DNA of 64,000 nt from Girardinichthys multiradiatus (GCF_021462225.1 NC_061797.1:33692147-33756146); one strand, 5' to 3'. Numbered from the stretch's first letter, positions 47,144 through 59,589 are shown. The notes: generated by a model not told the origin, from the letters alone. Numbers and translations: made by a program.

Positions 47144-49523
47144 CTATGAAGAAACACATTTTTATTAGGTGAAGCCGTTTTCTTGTTTACCAACACAACA
47201 AAGACAAAGTGAGAAGAATAAGAAAATATCGGAAATAAGGACAATCAACGTTTGACCAGAGTGTTGACTGGGTGAAATGAGAACAGCCCCTCTGATGCAT
47301 AAAGTGACCCTTCAATCAAACATGACTCTCCTGCTAGAAACAACTGATTGCTGAAGAAATCGTATTACTGAAGTCCAATTGCAAAGACAGATCACACATG
47401 TGCACACAGAAAATGCTAAAACCACAACAATAGCAGTAGCTGACCAACATGAACGATAATTTTAATGCAAAAATATAGAAATGAAACCACAGAAAAGCAA
47501 AGTAAGCAAACTAAGGGCCACCACCTACAAAAGTGTATTTGTACAACTACCTCAGAAGGAAGACAGAAAAAATTTATTGAAAAATAGTTAATTTTTTATT
47601 TAGAAATATGAACATTTGTATTTCTTTTTAAAGAATCTGATTTCAGACATAATTTGCACCTGTGCTGACATTGTAGATAAAGAAATACTGCTGTCTTGCA
47701 AGCGTAATGCCTATAAATGTACTATATCTTTGTTCAGGTTGCTCGTTTTAACATGTTTTTACAGCTGAAGAAGTTTTTGATATTTCCAATGTATTCCTTT
47801 CAGTTACCCTTGTCTTTTCCAGAGGGATGCACATGCAGATGAATGTTCATTCCCTCAGTGTCCACCTGTAAATCATGACAAGATGTTTTGCTTGCCTTCT
47901 CGCATACACCAATATCTGTACGCAACACAAAAATCCTGGAGAAACACACACATACTGTTGAGCCTGTGTCTTTCTCATGCTGTGTTAGCAGGTACAATAT
48001 CAGAGGTGTCACTAATCGTTTTAAACTATGCACTTTTATGTTCACTTCTTTCTCTCTGCTCTCCTCCTACTCTGCTCTTCTGTCTTATGCTGCGCTATCT
48101 TCTCTCTGTTCTTTCATGAAACAAGGACGCATCAAGACAGTTTGCCTTAAAGAAGTCTAAAGAGATGCCAGAGGCACAGAGGTAAAAGGAGAGATGGAAA
48201 GAGAGGAAACGTCTTGTATTTAAAATTTATACTTTCTTGTGCCTTTGTTTTGAACTTGAACAGCAGAACTTTCCTAAGTCTGTCTTTTGTTGTTTCCTGA
48301 CTAAGACATGGGAACAAAAAAGGATGAATTCAATGCTTTCAGCAGGATTGCTAACTTTTTATTTACAAATTTGTGTGCACCTGTTTGATTAGCATCTTCT
48401 CCAGACTGCTGAAATAAACATCAGTCTGTACATTCCTTTATACCTTCTGTGTCATTCTGCATGAATTTTGTAATAGCTCTTATCTCGAAGATAAGGAATA
48501 TTACTTTTAAGATTAGGTGTCTGAAACATTTCAGCATCTCATTTAATTTGATCTCAGTTTGCAAAATCGAGATACATAACTGGTTCTAATGAGTCATTAT
48601 CATTTTAAATTGGTTGAAAGATTTAGAAATTGAATTAACAAATGTGGTTTCAAATAAATTAAAAAAATCCCAAGTAGTTGGTATTTCTTCATCTTATACT
48701 TTAACTAACAAAAGAGAACGGAACAAATGAAAAGAACAACCAAAAGTGGTGTTGGCATTTGATTGCTTTTGCTGTACCAAGGGAAAATATTTAATCATTT
48801 CTATTTCAGAGAACTACAAGATGGTGATTTCAAAGAACATTCATTTTGCAGATTTCTTTATTAATGCAAAGGCTGAAGAAGTTTTTAGCTTACCCAAAAT
48901 ATAAATCTGCTGATGCTGATTCTTTTAGCAACCTGCATGTGTTCATTGCCAAGTTATAGGTGTGTTTGGACTACAGAAACCTTTTCCAGGAACCTTTTGG
49001 GCTAATTTTTTTTATTCCAACACCACCACTACCTCCACTGCATCTGGCAGTGTAAAAAGTACCAGAGAAGGAATTTAAGCCAGTGTATGTCATAATCCTC
49101 CGGTATTTAATTTTTAATTTGTGCTTATGTTTTGATCACTTCTGAGTTCTTTATTAAGGATTAAAAGGTCTTGCCATATAGTTCATATTTGTGTTTACTT
49201 TTCCATTTCATGTGTTCTACCCTCTGTGCATTTTGACTTATTCTCTTATTGTTAGTGTCAGGCCTTTTCAACTTGGTATGTAGTTACTTTTTTTTCTAGT
49301 TTAACTCCCTATGTGTCAATTAGTCTCCTTCCCTCAGCCTCCCCGTTTGCTGTCTGCCTCAGCTGATCCAAATTCCTGATTAACTTACCTGGATCCAATG
49401 TGATTCTCCATCCTTCCCTTAGCATATTAGCTTACTAGCTTTTATTGTTCTTTGTTGATTCCTTGTGTTATGCTCCCTGTGCTCCAAGTGCTCCTCTTCC
49501 TGTGATTTCCGCTCTTCTCCTTG

Positions 49524-49929
49524 CTCGTACTTGTCGTCTTCCGCCATATCTGGGACTGGGTCGCGGGGACAGCAGACTCAGCAGAGACACCCAGACTTCC
49601 CTCTCCCCAGACACCTCCTCCAGCTCCTCTGGGGGGATCCCAATGCGTTCCCAGGCCAGCCAAGAGACATAGTCCCTCCAGCGTGGGCCATCCCCTGGAA
49701 CACCTCCCGAGGGAGGTGTCCAGGAAGCATCCGGAATAGATGCCCGAGCCACCTCAACTGGTTCCTCTTTATGTGGAGGAGCAGCGGCTCTATTCCGAGC
49801 TCCTCCTGGATGGCCGAGCTCCTCCCTCTATCTCTAAGGGGGTGCCCGGCCACCCTACGGAGGAAGCTCATTTCAGCCGCTTGTATCCGGGATCTCGTTG
49901 TTTGGGTCATGACCCAAAGTTCATGGCCA
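49524..49929 (-). mobile_element. 5'-truncated Rex3/RTE-like LINE tail
   Basis: The minus strand reads RSRIQAAEMSFLRRVAGHPL, LLHIKRNQLRWLGHLFRMLP and, after a deletion in the GRRPRGRPR region, WRDYVSWLAWERIGIPPEEL and LLSLLSPRPSP. It is collinear with 8740-9122 and longer than the copy at 3333-3614. Confidence 0.88.
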
Positions 49930-50909
49930 TGCTGTGTATTATTAAAAATCTTCTCTTTTTGCCACAGTCAGTCTCTCGACTTGGGTTCTCTACCAACTAC
50001 AAACATAACAGTGTAGAAATTTACACCAGACAAAGGCCTGGGTATGATGGAAGTAATTTTTTTCATTTACCTTGAACTATCGAATGGAGTTTTGTGAAAG
50101 GAGAGTGCCAAGCATTTCAAATTGAATTAATTTCTTTTTTCAGCAATATAACTCAATTATATTAGCTTAAACTTGTCTATATCTCATATTGTGTGTTAAT
50201 TTGAACTGTAATGAGTTTTAAATCATTGACATATGCTGATCAATATCTGTGAAGAAAGAGAGAGTAAGTCCTTCCTGTCGGAGTAATATTCTGGAATTTA
50301 CAATTGTTTATTTTACTTCTTTATTTATTATTGAATAAAACAACCACAGCTGCTGTAAAATATTACCAGATTTCAATTTAGGAAACGAGGCACACAGCCG
50401 CACCATGTGTGTGTGCAGTTAATGCTCCTTAGAGACATAGCTCATATATTAATTACAAAAAATCTAAATACTACAAATTTCCTCTGCTGTTTAAGTGATT
50501 GTAAACTTGTTTCAGAGTGTAATGGCTGTCATGGATTGAGAACAGTGGACTGAAGTCCTCTTCTCCTTTCCTCTTGCCTTGATAGTGAGAAAATGTTCGT
50601 TACATTTTTAAGTAGAGGTGTTTAGTGACTATATAAACTTTAAAGTGGCATCGCTGGGACAGAATCATTGGTCATGGTTTAATTGATGAAAATAATTAGT
50701 GAACCAATTAATGCTTTCACAACTGTAGTCATTTGGTAACAAAAACATTTGGAACCAGGCTTGATCAGTTCTCTTTCAACATTCGTTTTTGTATCTCACT
50801 ATGGGACACGCCCCCAGCGCCTGACCCCCAGAAGCTCTATTACATTACGCCAGTCCTGACTGGCCCACAGAATGACGTCCGCTCTGGGAGAAGGGACATC
50901 TTTTCCCAG

Positions 50910-50917
50910 TATAAATG
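50910..50917 (+). promoter_or_regulatory. TATA-like box in the DIRS 5' region
   Basis: tataaatg, 265 bp upstream of the gag-like Met at 51175, in a GC-richer leader. The position suits an element promoter; function is inferred. Confidence 0.3.
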
Positions 50918-51174
50918 CCCAACGTAACCCAGGTGATCTTCAGTCTAACACCTCTTCTCACTCCTAGTCAGCAACTATTGAGCTAGCTTAACTGTTCACA
51001 GAGCGAGCCAACAACTCAGGCACTTCTCAATACCTGTACTTGGTGGTTCTGAGTTTTACAACCGCTGGTCTGTCAAACAGCATCAGCTGCAACTGGTCAC
51101 CAAACTAGCTACGCCTTTTCGCTTCAGTTTTAAACGAAGCATACGTAGTTGCGAAGTTAGCTTCTGTACTCGGC

Positions 51175-51785
51175 ATGGACAGGGCCAAGCCACCGACTAG
51201 AACTTGCACATGTGGCAGCCTCATTTCTGGAGCAGATGCACATCCTGTCTGTGCTTTGTGTCTAGGGCTGCAACATGCTCGGGATGGGTTAGCATCAACA
51301 GTGAGCTGTGAACACTGCACAGCTCTCTTAAATCTCAATGCCACAGGCTAGCGCGCCAAGGTAGCCTGTCGGAGATTGATCCTCTGCTGGGGGTATCCAA
51401 TCCCCTGCCACCAATCACCGCTACCGATGAGGGACAGCCCCCTTTGCGAGGAGCCAGTTGGGGCGACCAGCTTCACGCTGTCACCCCACTACTTGACCCA
51501 GAGGAAGATGACACCGACCTCCTGGATTTCAGTAATTGTGCTGGTGCAGAAACTGACTCCGAGGCGGAATCTGTTAGTCTCGGGTCTGACGACTATGAGC
51601 AGGACGGGGAACTTTCTCCATCCCGTCGGCTGCGAACCCAAGGAGGCGGGTGACACCCGCTGTAGCGGCCCTCCAAACCCAACTGCATCGAATCTGCACG
51701 ATGTCTGTAGAAGACCAGCTGCAAAGCTGAGCAATGAATGGCTGGAAACCCTCACGGAGACCACTGTTGGACCACTTGTTTGCTG
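51175..51785 (+). pseudogene. DIRS gag-like N-terminal part, frameshifted
   Basis: Starts MDRAKPPTRTCTCGSLISGA, then AHPVCALCLGLQHARDGL: the C-x-C and H-x-x-C-x-x-C-L-G-x-x-H-A pattern of DIRS gag N-termini. A TAG stops this frame at 51349. Homology continues in other frames: LLDPEEDDTDLLDFSNCAGA (51483 on) with an acidic serine-rich ETDSEAESVSLGSDDYE stretch, then a frame ending near 51785. Confidence 0.75.
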
Positions 51786-51839
51786 AATATTGGATCATTT
51801 GCACGTTGCTGGACGCCACTATGCCTTTCCAACATTATC

Positions 51840-53240
51840 GGCCATTTTGTACCGCAGGATAGTCTGTCCTACAAAACCCAGCGGCCACTGCGACTGATAT
51901 GACGGGGCCGTCCCAGGTCTGACGTCACAAGAGGTAATATAGGAAGGCGAACGTTTGAAAGAAGCGCTTTCACGTTGGATAACGGACCAACATCTGAAGC
52001 ATCTCTCTCTGGAGAAGAAAAGCCCATGGGGATTTTCATTTATTTCTCTCCATTGGCCAACAAATAATTAATGAAAGAGGTTTCTGGAATAAGAATGCCA
52101 GAAATTTCACTTTGCTGATCGAAGACGTGAGTTTAACACGTAACCAAAAAACCACGGAGTTTCAAGGAGACGCAACTTTCCCTCCTTGTTTTGTACCAGT
52201 CGACTATTGACAGTCCGTCATAATTTTTCTACCTTTCTGCCACGGAGGCCGCCAAGGAAGAAAACGGTTGAGTATCCGCGGACGCATGGAACTCTTCAAC
52301 CCCTTTCTCTCTCTCACTCGCTGCCCCAGAAGGAAGACTTCAACAAGTAAAATCTACCTTTTATTTTTATTTCTTTTTTAGGAATAGCGTGGGCAGGGTA
52401 GAGTAGGATTGTTAGGGCGATTAGAATCGCTACTTATAGTCTGATGTGTTTCTGAATTGTATGTGCATGCAACATTGTATTGAAACTTTGATGTGCTGTG
52501 TTGATTTCTGAGGCCGCCGTGTCTCGCAAGTTTGTGTCTTTACCGTGCGAACACCTGAGCGGAGGTGTGTGGTAGAACTGGACTGCTATAATAACCTTAT
52601 AGTGAAATTCTACCATTTTCTTTGTCTTCAGTTTCATGTCTTACTAGCTTGCCGCCAAAGGTTTTATAACCCTTTTTGTGCGCAGACCCTCGCTCAGAGT
52701 TGGGGGATGCTTTATGACCTAGTATAACTGCATTACAGTTTGGGAGGGGCAATCTCAAACTCCGTTCAACACCATATTCCCTTGTCATATTATCACTTTT
52801 GCCATAACTGCTGGTTGATTCCATACACACCCACTGCTGTTTTGCTTTATTTTGTTTAGTTAGATATTTTACCCTTTGTGTAGAACTTTACATGTTTGAG
52901 TAGGTGAAGATTATTGGATCGAAGAGTTGATTGTATCACGCTGATTGGTTTAATAAATTTTCACGTAGATAAAGAGAAGGCGTTTTGTGTTTATTTTGTG
53001 CAAGAGTGATTGGTCAGTCAAAATAAGGTTAAAGTTCCCCACGTTTCGGCAGAAACGGTTGATTAAACAGTGATATTTAATAATTGTAATTATCAAAGGC
53101 CTTGAGCCATAATTACAACACCAGAGGACAACTTTGGTTTCGATTCATAAATGAGGATTTTGTTTAAGAAATTAATTTAGTCAAATTATGATTTTTAATT
53201 ATAATTCTTGATAAATATTAATTAATCAATAATCATAATC
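51840..53240. other. Unexplained insertion between the DIRS gag halves
   Basis: About 1.4 kb with no gag similarity. It starts in GC-rich sequence and becomes AT-rich, with an aataaa signal at 52951-52956. It could be a solo LTR or another element, but I see no clear terminal repeats or target duplication. Confidence 0.4.
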
Positions 53241-53487
53241 CCAACACCACCACATCTCAATATGAGGGGAAAAGGCCTCCAAAAGCTAAATCTTCCACCA
53301 GACAGCTGCTGCCGGTTTTTCCAGAGTGCCTTGAGGAAGCAACCCGGTCTTGGAGTAATCCGCTCACCACCTAAAATCCTATTCAGGGAGGGTCGGGCTG
53401 GACCGGCATGGAGGATAGCGTTTTTTTTGTCTGCCTCCCGTAGAACCTCTGCTGCCATTTAACCTGCACCCGTCACAGAAATCGACT

Positions 53488-53840
53488 ATGACAACAGCAG
53501 GACCAACCCTCAAGCCCGATTATTTTCAGTCAGCTTTAAACAAAAAAAGGTACAAGGCGGTGGCGGCAACGGTGAAGGCCTTGAATGCCTCGTCTCTTAT
53601 CCTCGCCTATCAAGTGGAATTACAGGAGCAGATGGCGGGAACACCAATCGCAGACCTGTGGGACGAGCTGTGCGTGGTGACGGACCTCTGCCTGTGTCTC
53701 CACAGAAGCGCTGTCCAGGCCTCAGGGAGAGCAATGGCCCTAATGGTCACTCAAGAAAGAGCCAGATGGTTGAATCTGTCTAGTCTGTCTCAGAGAGAGA
53801 AGAACCAACTCCTCGACACCCCGGTGGACCCGAAGGGTCT
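53488..53840 (+). pseudogene. DIRS gag C-terminal block
   Basis: Opens MTTAGPTLKPDYFQSALNKK and continues VKALNASSLILAYQVELQEQ, DLWDELCVVTDLCLCLHRSA, ERARWLNLSSLSQREKNQLL. The pattern NA-x-L-x-x-AY-Q and ERA-x-WLNLS matches the end of DIRS gag. It runs directly into reverse transcriptase in another frame, so the N-terminal part of the polymerase has been deleted at about 53845. Confidence 0.8.
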
Positions 53841-53848
53841 AATAAGGT

Positions 53849-54870
53849 TTGTGCGTCAAGGATTGTTTTATCTCCGTAGACTTGAAAGACGCATATTTTC
53901 ACATCCCTATATATCCCCCTTACAGAAAGTACCTCAGATTTGTATTTCAGGGAAAGACGTACGAGTATCTCGTGCTTCCCTTTGGCCTCTCACTAAGCCC
54001 ACGCGTGTTTGTGAAATGCATCGAGGCAGCAGTTGCCCCTCTGAGGGAAAAAGGAACTTGTGATGCACGCAAAAATGCTCATATCAACACCGGCGTTGCG
54101 ATAGGAACTATCCTAACACGGAAGGTTATCACCACAGACGCCTCTTTAACTGGCTGGGGAGCCACACACAAGGGCATGATGGTAAACGGTGTGTGGAACT
54201 CACAAATACGGACAACTCACATAAACTGTCTGAAGCTCATGGCCGTGACACTGGCTCTGAGACATTTTCTGTCCTTCATCAGTGGACACCATGTTGTGGT
54301 CAGAACAGACAACACAACGGCGGTTGCATACATTATCAGGCAGGGGGGCCTGCACTCACATCATTTACACATGCTGGCACACAGACTGACAGCAGGCGTG
54401 AGCTGGTTCAGACTGTCACTGAGAGCCACTCACGTGCCAGGGGTGATAAACAGGGATGCGGATCTGCTATCGAGGGGCAATCCCTGCTACAAGGAGTGGA
54501 GATTCCACGGTGCGGTTATAACCCAAATATGGCGGAGGTACGGCCGAGTGGAGGTGGACCTCTTTGCATCAGAGGATAACACTCAATGTCCGGAGATTTT
54601 CTCCCTGACTGAGGAAGGTGCTCCGGTTGGGCTGGATGCTCTATCACACGAGTGGCCACCGGTTCTACTGTATGCTTTTCTGCCCCTCGAACTGATCATT
54701 CCTGCCCTCGCCAGGGTGCAAAAGGGGAAACATTCACTCATTCTGGTAGCTTCCTGCTAGCCGGGGAAACACTGGCTAGCAGAGATTTTCCAGTCACTGC
54801 ATGGAGAGCCGTGGTGGCTCCCTCTCCGCAGAGATCTTCTGACACAGGCATGCGCAGAAATATTTCAGGA
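53849..54870 (+). pseudogene. DIRS reverse transcriptase-RNase H, internally deleted
   Basis: Reads ISVDLKDAYFHIPI, then LRFVFQGKTYEYLVLPFGLS with LSPRVFVKC. The segment with the catalytic YLDD box is missing: the frame jumps to RKNAHINTGVAIGTIL. RNase H follows (VITTDASLTGWGAT, LALRHFL, VVRTDNTTAVAYIIRQGG, VINRDADLLSR), then the DIRS-specific VDLFASEDNTQCPEIFSL. A stop falls at 54758; similarity continues past it to about 54867 (PGKHWLAEIFQ, LPLRRDLLTQ). Confidence 0.9.
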
Positions 54871-55601
54871 TGTCTAAAAATCCCTTAAATCCCCTTAAAC
54901 ATATTGTTAAAGTAGCATACAAAAACTGAAAACTTAAAAAAAGTCTATGTGACTAAATGTATTTAGTTAGGAAAACAGGAACCCTGTTTGTTTTTAAGAA
55001 AATTGCTGGTCCAATGAAAATTACCATCTTAAAAATAGCTATAAATAAATGTTACTGAAGCATTTGGTACCTTACTGTTTTAAAAAAGGAATTGATGACT
55101 TCCTGTAAAAGGATTATCTTAAGTTTATCTCAGCAAAACATGTACTGAAGAAAAGGATGTTAGTGGGTGTACCCCTTAACTGTTGAGGGCACTGCACGGC
55201 TTTGTTACATTTTGTTGCATAGCAAGGTGGTGAAACGTTTCTAGTGTTCTAAAGTGCAGCATTAAAAAACTGGCATTGACATTTAATGTCTTCCAGTGTC
55301 CGTAAACAAGGTTTTGTTGGATTATTTTAATGCAAAACACAGAAGAAGATTCTTCAAAAAAACGATACTGAAAAGAAGCAGTTTTGTTGAAATTCTTTAA
55401 ACCCATTTGTTTGATTTCTAATATATTGATAATTTAAAACAATCTGAGTGTATTTATTAATGAATGAGTACCATTAAACAATGCTCACAACAATTACACT
55501 TCAAAGATTTGTATGAATGTTCAGTTCACACGGATTAAAATTCATATAATGAAGGAAAGGTGCTCCTGCACTATACGAATTCTTTCACTGAGAGTTCGTA
55601 C

Positions 55602-55757
55602 CTGCTGGGGGTGTAGTAACAATGAGTGGCAGGCTCTCAACACAACCCTGTGTGTTACATCCTTTGATCCAGAAACTGTAGTTTGTGTAAGGCTGTAGGT
55701 CAAACACAGACAACCAAATGCCCGCTGTTGATCCTCCATCCAGCACACCATGACCAT
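55602..55757 (-). CDS. ush2a: ush2a exon E5: second half of FN3 c
   Basis: The acceptor is tatttag and the donor is gtacga; it starts with two bases of a split codon and ends in phase 1. It reads DLQPYTNYSFWIKGCNTQGC, the G-strand region with a usherin-type cysteine pair, then ESLPLIVTTPPA. Confidence 0.92.
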
Positions 55758-56602
55758 CTAAATAGATGAAAAACAAGTTTTTCTCAAAATGCACAGCCAC
55801 AACATAAAACATCACACAAACGTATGACAGATAAAAAGGGAGAAAATGAGAGAAATGCACAATTGCTTTGAGCGATCAAGGGAGAGATTATGCAGTGATC
55901 CCTAAATACATGTGAAAGAAAAGTCAATACATTTCTTCAATATACCTGAGTGGACACATATACTCAATGCTCAGCTCTATGTGACCCAATGGATGAAGTT
56001 TACTTCAAAGAAACAGCAGATAAAACAAAACATCACTCTATTCCTTCTACACACCTTTATGCTTTACTCCATTCACTAATTCTGAGACACTGATCAAAGA
56101 TACTTTCTTTGTGTGCCAGAGATATAAACTGTGTACAAATTAAAGACTGTACTCTTTAAAATCTTTCAGCATATTGTTTTATTGTCCAGTTTTTGTTTGT
56201 TTGTCACCATGAATTTTGTAATTTCTAATTTGTACTTTCCAAGCAATCACTGGCTCTTTTCCTACTTCATGCACATCTTTATAGTGATATGATTGCAACT
56301 TGTCTTTGTTGCTTTTACCAGCCGTGCTTTGACTCTACGTTCCTAGATCATCTCTGACCTAAGCTATAACAAAATACTTCAAAATACTTTCCATAATAGT
56401 CGGATTTGATTACTACTTCTTACACTGTCCTATTTCGTGCCTGACTTTATACATTTCCCTTGGTTGGGAGTTTGTGTGCCTTTGTGTGTACATTTCAGTC
56501 CATTTCTGCTCTGCTTCTCTTTGAAACCTATAACAAAAACACTAGGTGCTTTTGAAACTGAAAATAACAGTGTTCTCACAGAAAATCAGCAAGTAGTGTA
56601 GC

Positions 56603-56632
56603 TATATATATATATATATATTATATATATAC
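56603..56632. repeat. (TA)n microsatellite
   Basis: Two TA runs separated by one base shift. Confidence 0.9.
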
Positions 56633-56679
56633 ATATACAGTGAAATAGCCTGTCAATTGCTGCTTTCGTAAGGGTCAAA

Positions 56680-57500
56680 CACATGCCTTGACAAAGTATT
56701 GAAACACCTTGAACCTTTTCCACATTTTGTTATAACTAAAAAACTAACTGTATATTCAAATATTTTTAAGTGATATGCCAAAACATAGTAACAAATGGTT
56801 ATTGAGAAAAATCATGGAAAGTCGAATAAAACAAATCTAATTAAAAAAACTGTGACTTGCATTTGTATTCAGTCCCCTTTGCTGATACCCTTAAATTAAA
56901 TGTACTGCAACCAAGTGCATTCAGCAGCCAGATAATCAATAGAGTCCTACTGTGTGTAACTTAGTCTCAGTTTAAATATAGCTATTCTGTGAAAGCTTCA
57001 GAGGTTTGTTTAAGAACAACACAAAAATAAACAGCACCATGAAGACATAGGAATACACCAGGCAGGCGAGGGATAAAGTTATAGAGAAGTAAAGCAGGGT
57101 TAGATTATAAAACATCACAAGCTTTGACCATCCTGAGGATCATTGCAGGATAGATCATTTGGAAATAAAATAAAGCACAAATGTAACCCTATGAAAAGAC
57201 CAACCCCCTAAACTGACAGGTCAGAAAAAGATAACATTAATAAGAGAAGCCGCCAAGAGACCAATGGCAGCTCTGGAGTAGCTGCAGAGATTCACAGCTC
57301 AGAAGGGAGAATCAGTTACCGGACAAAATGTACTCCACAAATCTAGGCTTAATTGAACGGAAGCAAGAAGAAAGCCATTATTTAAAAAAAACCATAAGAT
57401 GTTTGCAGTTTGGTGCAAGCAATGTAAGGGCACAGCAAACATGTGGAACAAGGTGCTTTTGGTCAGAAATAAAGTTTATAACCCACATGCAAAAATGTGA
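56680..57500 (+). mobile_element. Old Tc1/mariner relic
   Basis: It shares its order with the relic at 725-1376: a left end with ttgacaaagtattgaaacac and ccacattttgttataac, then caccatgaagacataggaat (start of the transposase region), ctaaactgacaggtcagaaa, agctgcagagattcacagct, gtgcaagcaatgtaagggca and acatgtggaacaaggtgctt. Many indels; the 3' half is missing. Confidence 0.8.
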
Positions 57501-57802
57501 TTTGGCAACACATTTGTCATGGTATAAAAAAAAGACAAGATACTAAAACTGTAACAATTACTGCATATTTAGGAGGCATGCCAAGCATATATATTAAAAG
57601 GGCTCATAGAGCAAATCTTTGAAACAGTGCAAAGTGTTCTGTAGAGCATCTCTAACATTAAAATGCTAACAATACTATTAATGTTTGAATAGTTAACACT
57701 TCAACAAATATGTCAGTGAGAAAATAAAACATCCAAATGGGTTCTCAAACTGAGGCATCACTGTGATTTTCTGTGAAGGAAGAGAGAGACAGAATGTGTC
57801 AC

Positions 57803-57950
57803 CTTTTCTTTTGCAGTACAGTGTGTAGCGGAGGTTCCCATTTGCTCTAGGAGGGGCCGTCCAGCGGGCTCGAAGTGATCTAGAACTGTGATTGGTCAAC
57901 TGTAGCAATATAGGGCCTTCTGGGGCCATCTCTAATGTATGTGACTCCAC
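57803..57950 (-). CDS. ush2a: ush2a exon E4: first half of FN3 c
   Basis: The acceptor is ttaattag and the donor is gtgaca after codon AAA G; phase 0 to phase 1. It reads VESHTLEMAPEGP, then the FN3 core RARWTAPPRANGNLRYTLY. Open reading continues past the donor for 36 codons, but the spliced form joins cleanly to E5. Confidence 0.9.
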
Positions 57951-59264
57951 CTAATTAACAAAAAACAAACAACAAAAGCACAGTTATACAAAGATCAGAT
58001 GTGTACATTGTATGCACATGCAAACTATACAGATACAGGTCACAACAAAATAACACACTTCATCAATTGATTCACCTATGATGTTCTAACATTAAATCTA
58101 TCAAATCAAAGTGCCCAAAAAGACTGGTCTGCATTAACTCAGTTTGTAGTTTTTATATCTTTTGCAATCCCTCCTCCTCTTTCATAATTCTAACTACTTA
58201 TTCTATCATTCTCATTTGGATCTTATTCTCAATGCTTTTATTCTCATTTTCTTGTCACCCTTGTGGATTTCTCTTCTCTAACGTATCCTTTCCCGTCCTC
58301 CTCTCCTTCTGTTCTGCAGTGTCAGCCATTTCTTCTGGTGTTTGACAAATTGTGGCATCTGTATTGGAAATATGCCCTAAAATCTGGCCTGTTGTCAGAG
58401 ACGTTGCTGAGAATGGAGTGGCATTTCCCACCAAATGTCACTGTCACCACGTAACTCTCATTACTGAGCTGAGAGAATCGATCACCTTTATGAGGCACAG
58501 TGACACACTCGCACACACATTCACTTTGTAGATGTGGATTCCCCCATGGTGTCTCTATGTTTTTCTTTCTCTTACAGCAATAACCTGCTCTCTGAAAATC
58601 TCCTTTGCTTTATTAGCAATTTAGTTTCACCATCTGATGGAAGTTTATTCAGAAATAGAGGATTTTATGAAGCGTGCATTGCTCTAAATACCACTTGTTG
58701 GTTGAAAAGCTGCATTGAATACTGCAGAACTGGACCTATAAACTATACGAGTCTGGTGAAAAAATAAATCCTAAACACTGAAATGAATTTAAAAAGACAC
58801 TTTTTTAAAGTTTTTTTTTTTAAAAGAGGGCTGCACGGTGGCGCAGTTGGTAGCACTGTTGCCTTGCAGCAAGAAAGTCCTTGGTTCGATTCCCATCCAG
58901 GGGTCTTTCTGCATGGAGTTTGCATGTTCTCTCCGTGCATGCGTGGGTTCTCACCGGGTATTCCGGCTTCCTCCCACAGTCCAAAGACATGCCTGTTAGA
59001 TTAATTGGTCACTCTAAATTGCCCTTAGGTGTATGAATGAGTGTGTGCGTGGTTGTCTGTGTGTTGCCCTGCGATGGACTGGCGACCTGTCCAGGGTGAA
59101 CCCCGCCTCTCGCCCATAGACTACTGGAGATAGGCACCAGCTTCCCCGCGACCCACTATGGAATAAGCGGTAGAAATTGACTGACTGACTGACTTTTTTA
59201 AAGTCATATCTCTATTGCAATTACTTACAGAAAAAAAATTTTCTTAAGTGAATGATTCACTGAC
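57951..59264 (-). other. ush2a: ush2a intron E3/E4
   Basis: 1.3 kb holding the SINE at 58828-59194. The rest (57951-58827) shows no recognised repeat. Confidence 0.8.
58828..59194 (+). mobile_element. tRNA-derived SINE
   Basis: Starts gggctgcacggtggcgcagt with A box tggcgcagttggtagcactg and B box ggttcgattcc (58883-58893). The body has catggagtttgcatgttctc, ctcccacagtccaaagacat, taaattgcccttag and gccctgcgatggactggcga. It ends in a short (GACT)n tail. The flanks share ttttttaaagt (58801-58811 and after 59194), a possible target duplication. It is full length and little decayed. Confidence 0.92.
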
Positions 59265-59422
59265 CATTGGCCCTTTGCCACAGCCTCGTGCTGTGCATGC
59301 CTGCAGTCTAACTACATGCCGGCTCCATGGAGAAAGTCCTTCTACTACGAAGAAACTCTGAGTGGAACTGGAGTTGAAAACAAGGACTCCATCCATCCAG
59401 AGACCGTAACTTGTTATAACAC
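59265..59422 (-). CDS. ush2a: ush2a exon E3: second half of FN3 b
   Basis: The acceptor is ttgacag; the chosen donor is gtcagt after GKGPM. A second GT four bases downstream (gtgaat) would break the frame into E4, so it was rejected. The exon reads GVITSYGLWMDG, then LQACTARGCGKGPM, including the usherin cysteine pair. It starts with two bases of a split codon and ends in phase 0. Confidence 0.93.
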
Positions 59423-59589
59423 CTGTCAAAAGAGCATAATTAATTATGAAATGCATGAGGAAAAAGGAAAAAGAAGCAACAGCACACAATTAATGCAAAC
59501 AAATGGACCTTGATCAAGGTTGAGTGAGGTTGAGTTTTTAAGGTTTCAATACAAGTTTATTTTGACATGTAACTCCATACAGTAGTTAG

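Larger units (their letters stand above)
50790..54870 (+). mobile_element. DIRS-like retrotransposon, broken and lacking its recombinase
   Basis: DIRS elements move by reverse transcription and a tyrosine recombinase. Seen in order: a 5' region with tataaatg (50910-50917), a gag-like start (51175), a gag C-terminal block (53488-53840), then reverse transcriptase and RNase H (53849-54860). The tyrosine recombinase expected next is absent; similarity stops near 54870. About 1.4-1.6 kb between the gag pieces (about 51840-53480) does not look like gag. The left end is approximate. Confidence 0.82.
47144..55601 (-). other. ush2a: ush2a intron E5/E6
   Basis: 8.5 kb. Bases 47144-49520 are unremarkable; 48903-48957 has a weak resemblance to an inverted L2 tail. 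A LINE tail (49524-49929) and a DIRS element (about 50790-54870) follow. Bases 54871-55601 show nothing recognised. Confidence 0.75.
55758..57802 (-). other. ush2a: ush2a intron E4/E5
   Basis: 2.0 kb. It has a (TA)n tract at 56603-56632 and an old Tc1 relic from about 56680. Nothing is recognised at 55758-56600. Confidence 0.75.

Noticed and set aside
48903..48957. Possible inverted L2 tail
   Set aside because: Only short words match (gctgattctt; attgccaagtta); too weak to call.
53262..53462. Plus-strand 66-codon frame
   Set aside because: No similarity to known families, and the overlapping minus frame is just as open; not supported as a gene.
58838..58895. Possible tRNA gene on the plus strand
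   Set aside because: It is the head of a full-length SINE with the standard body and (GACT)n tail.
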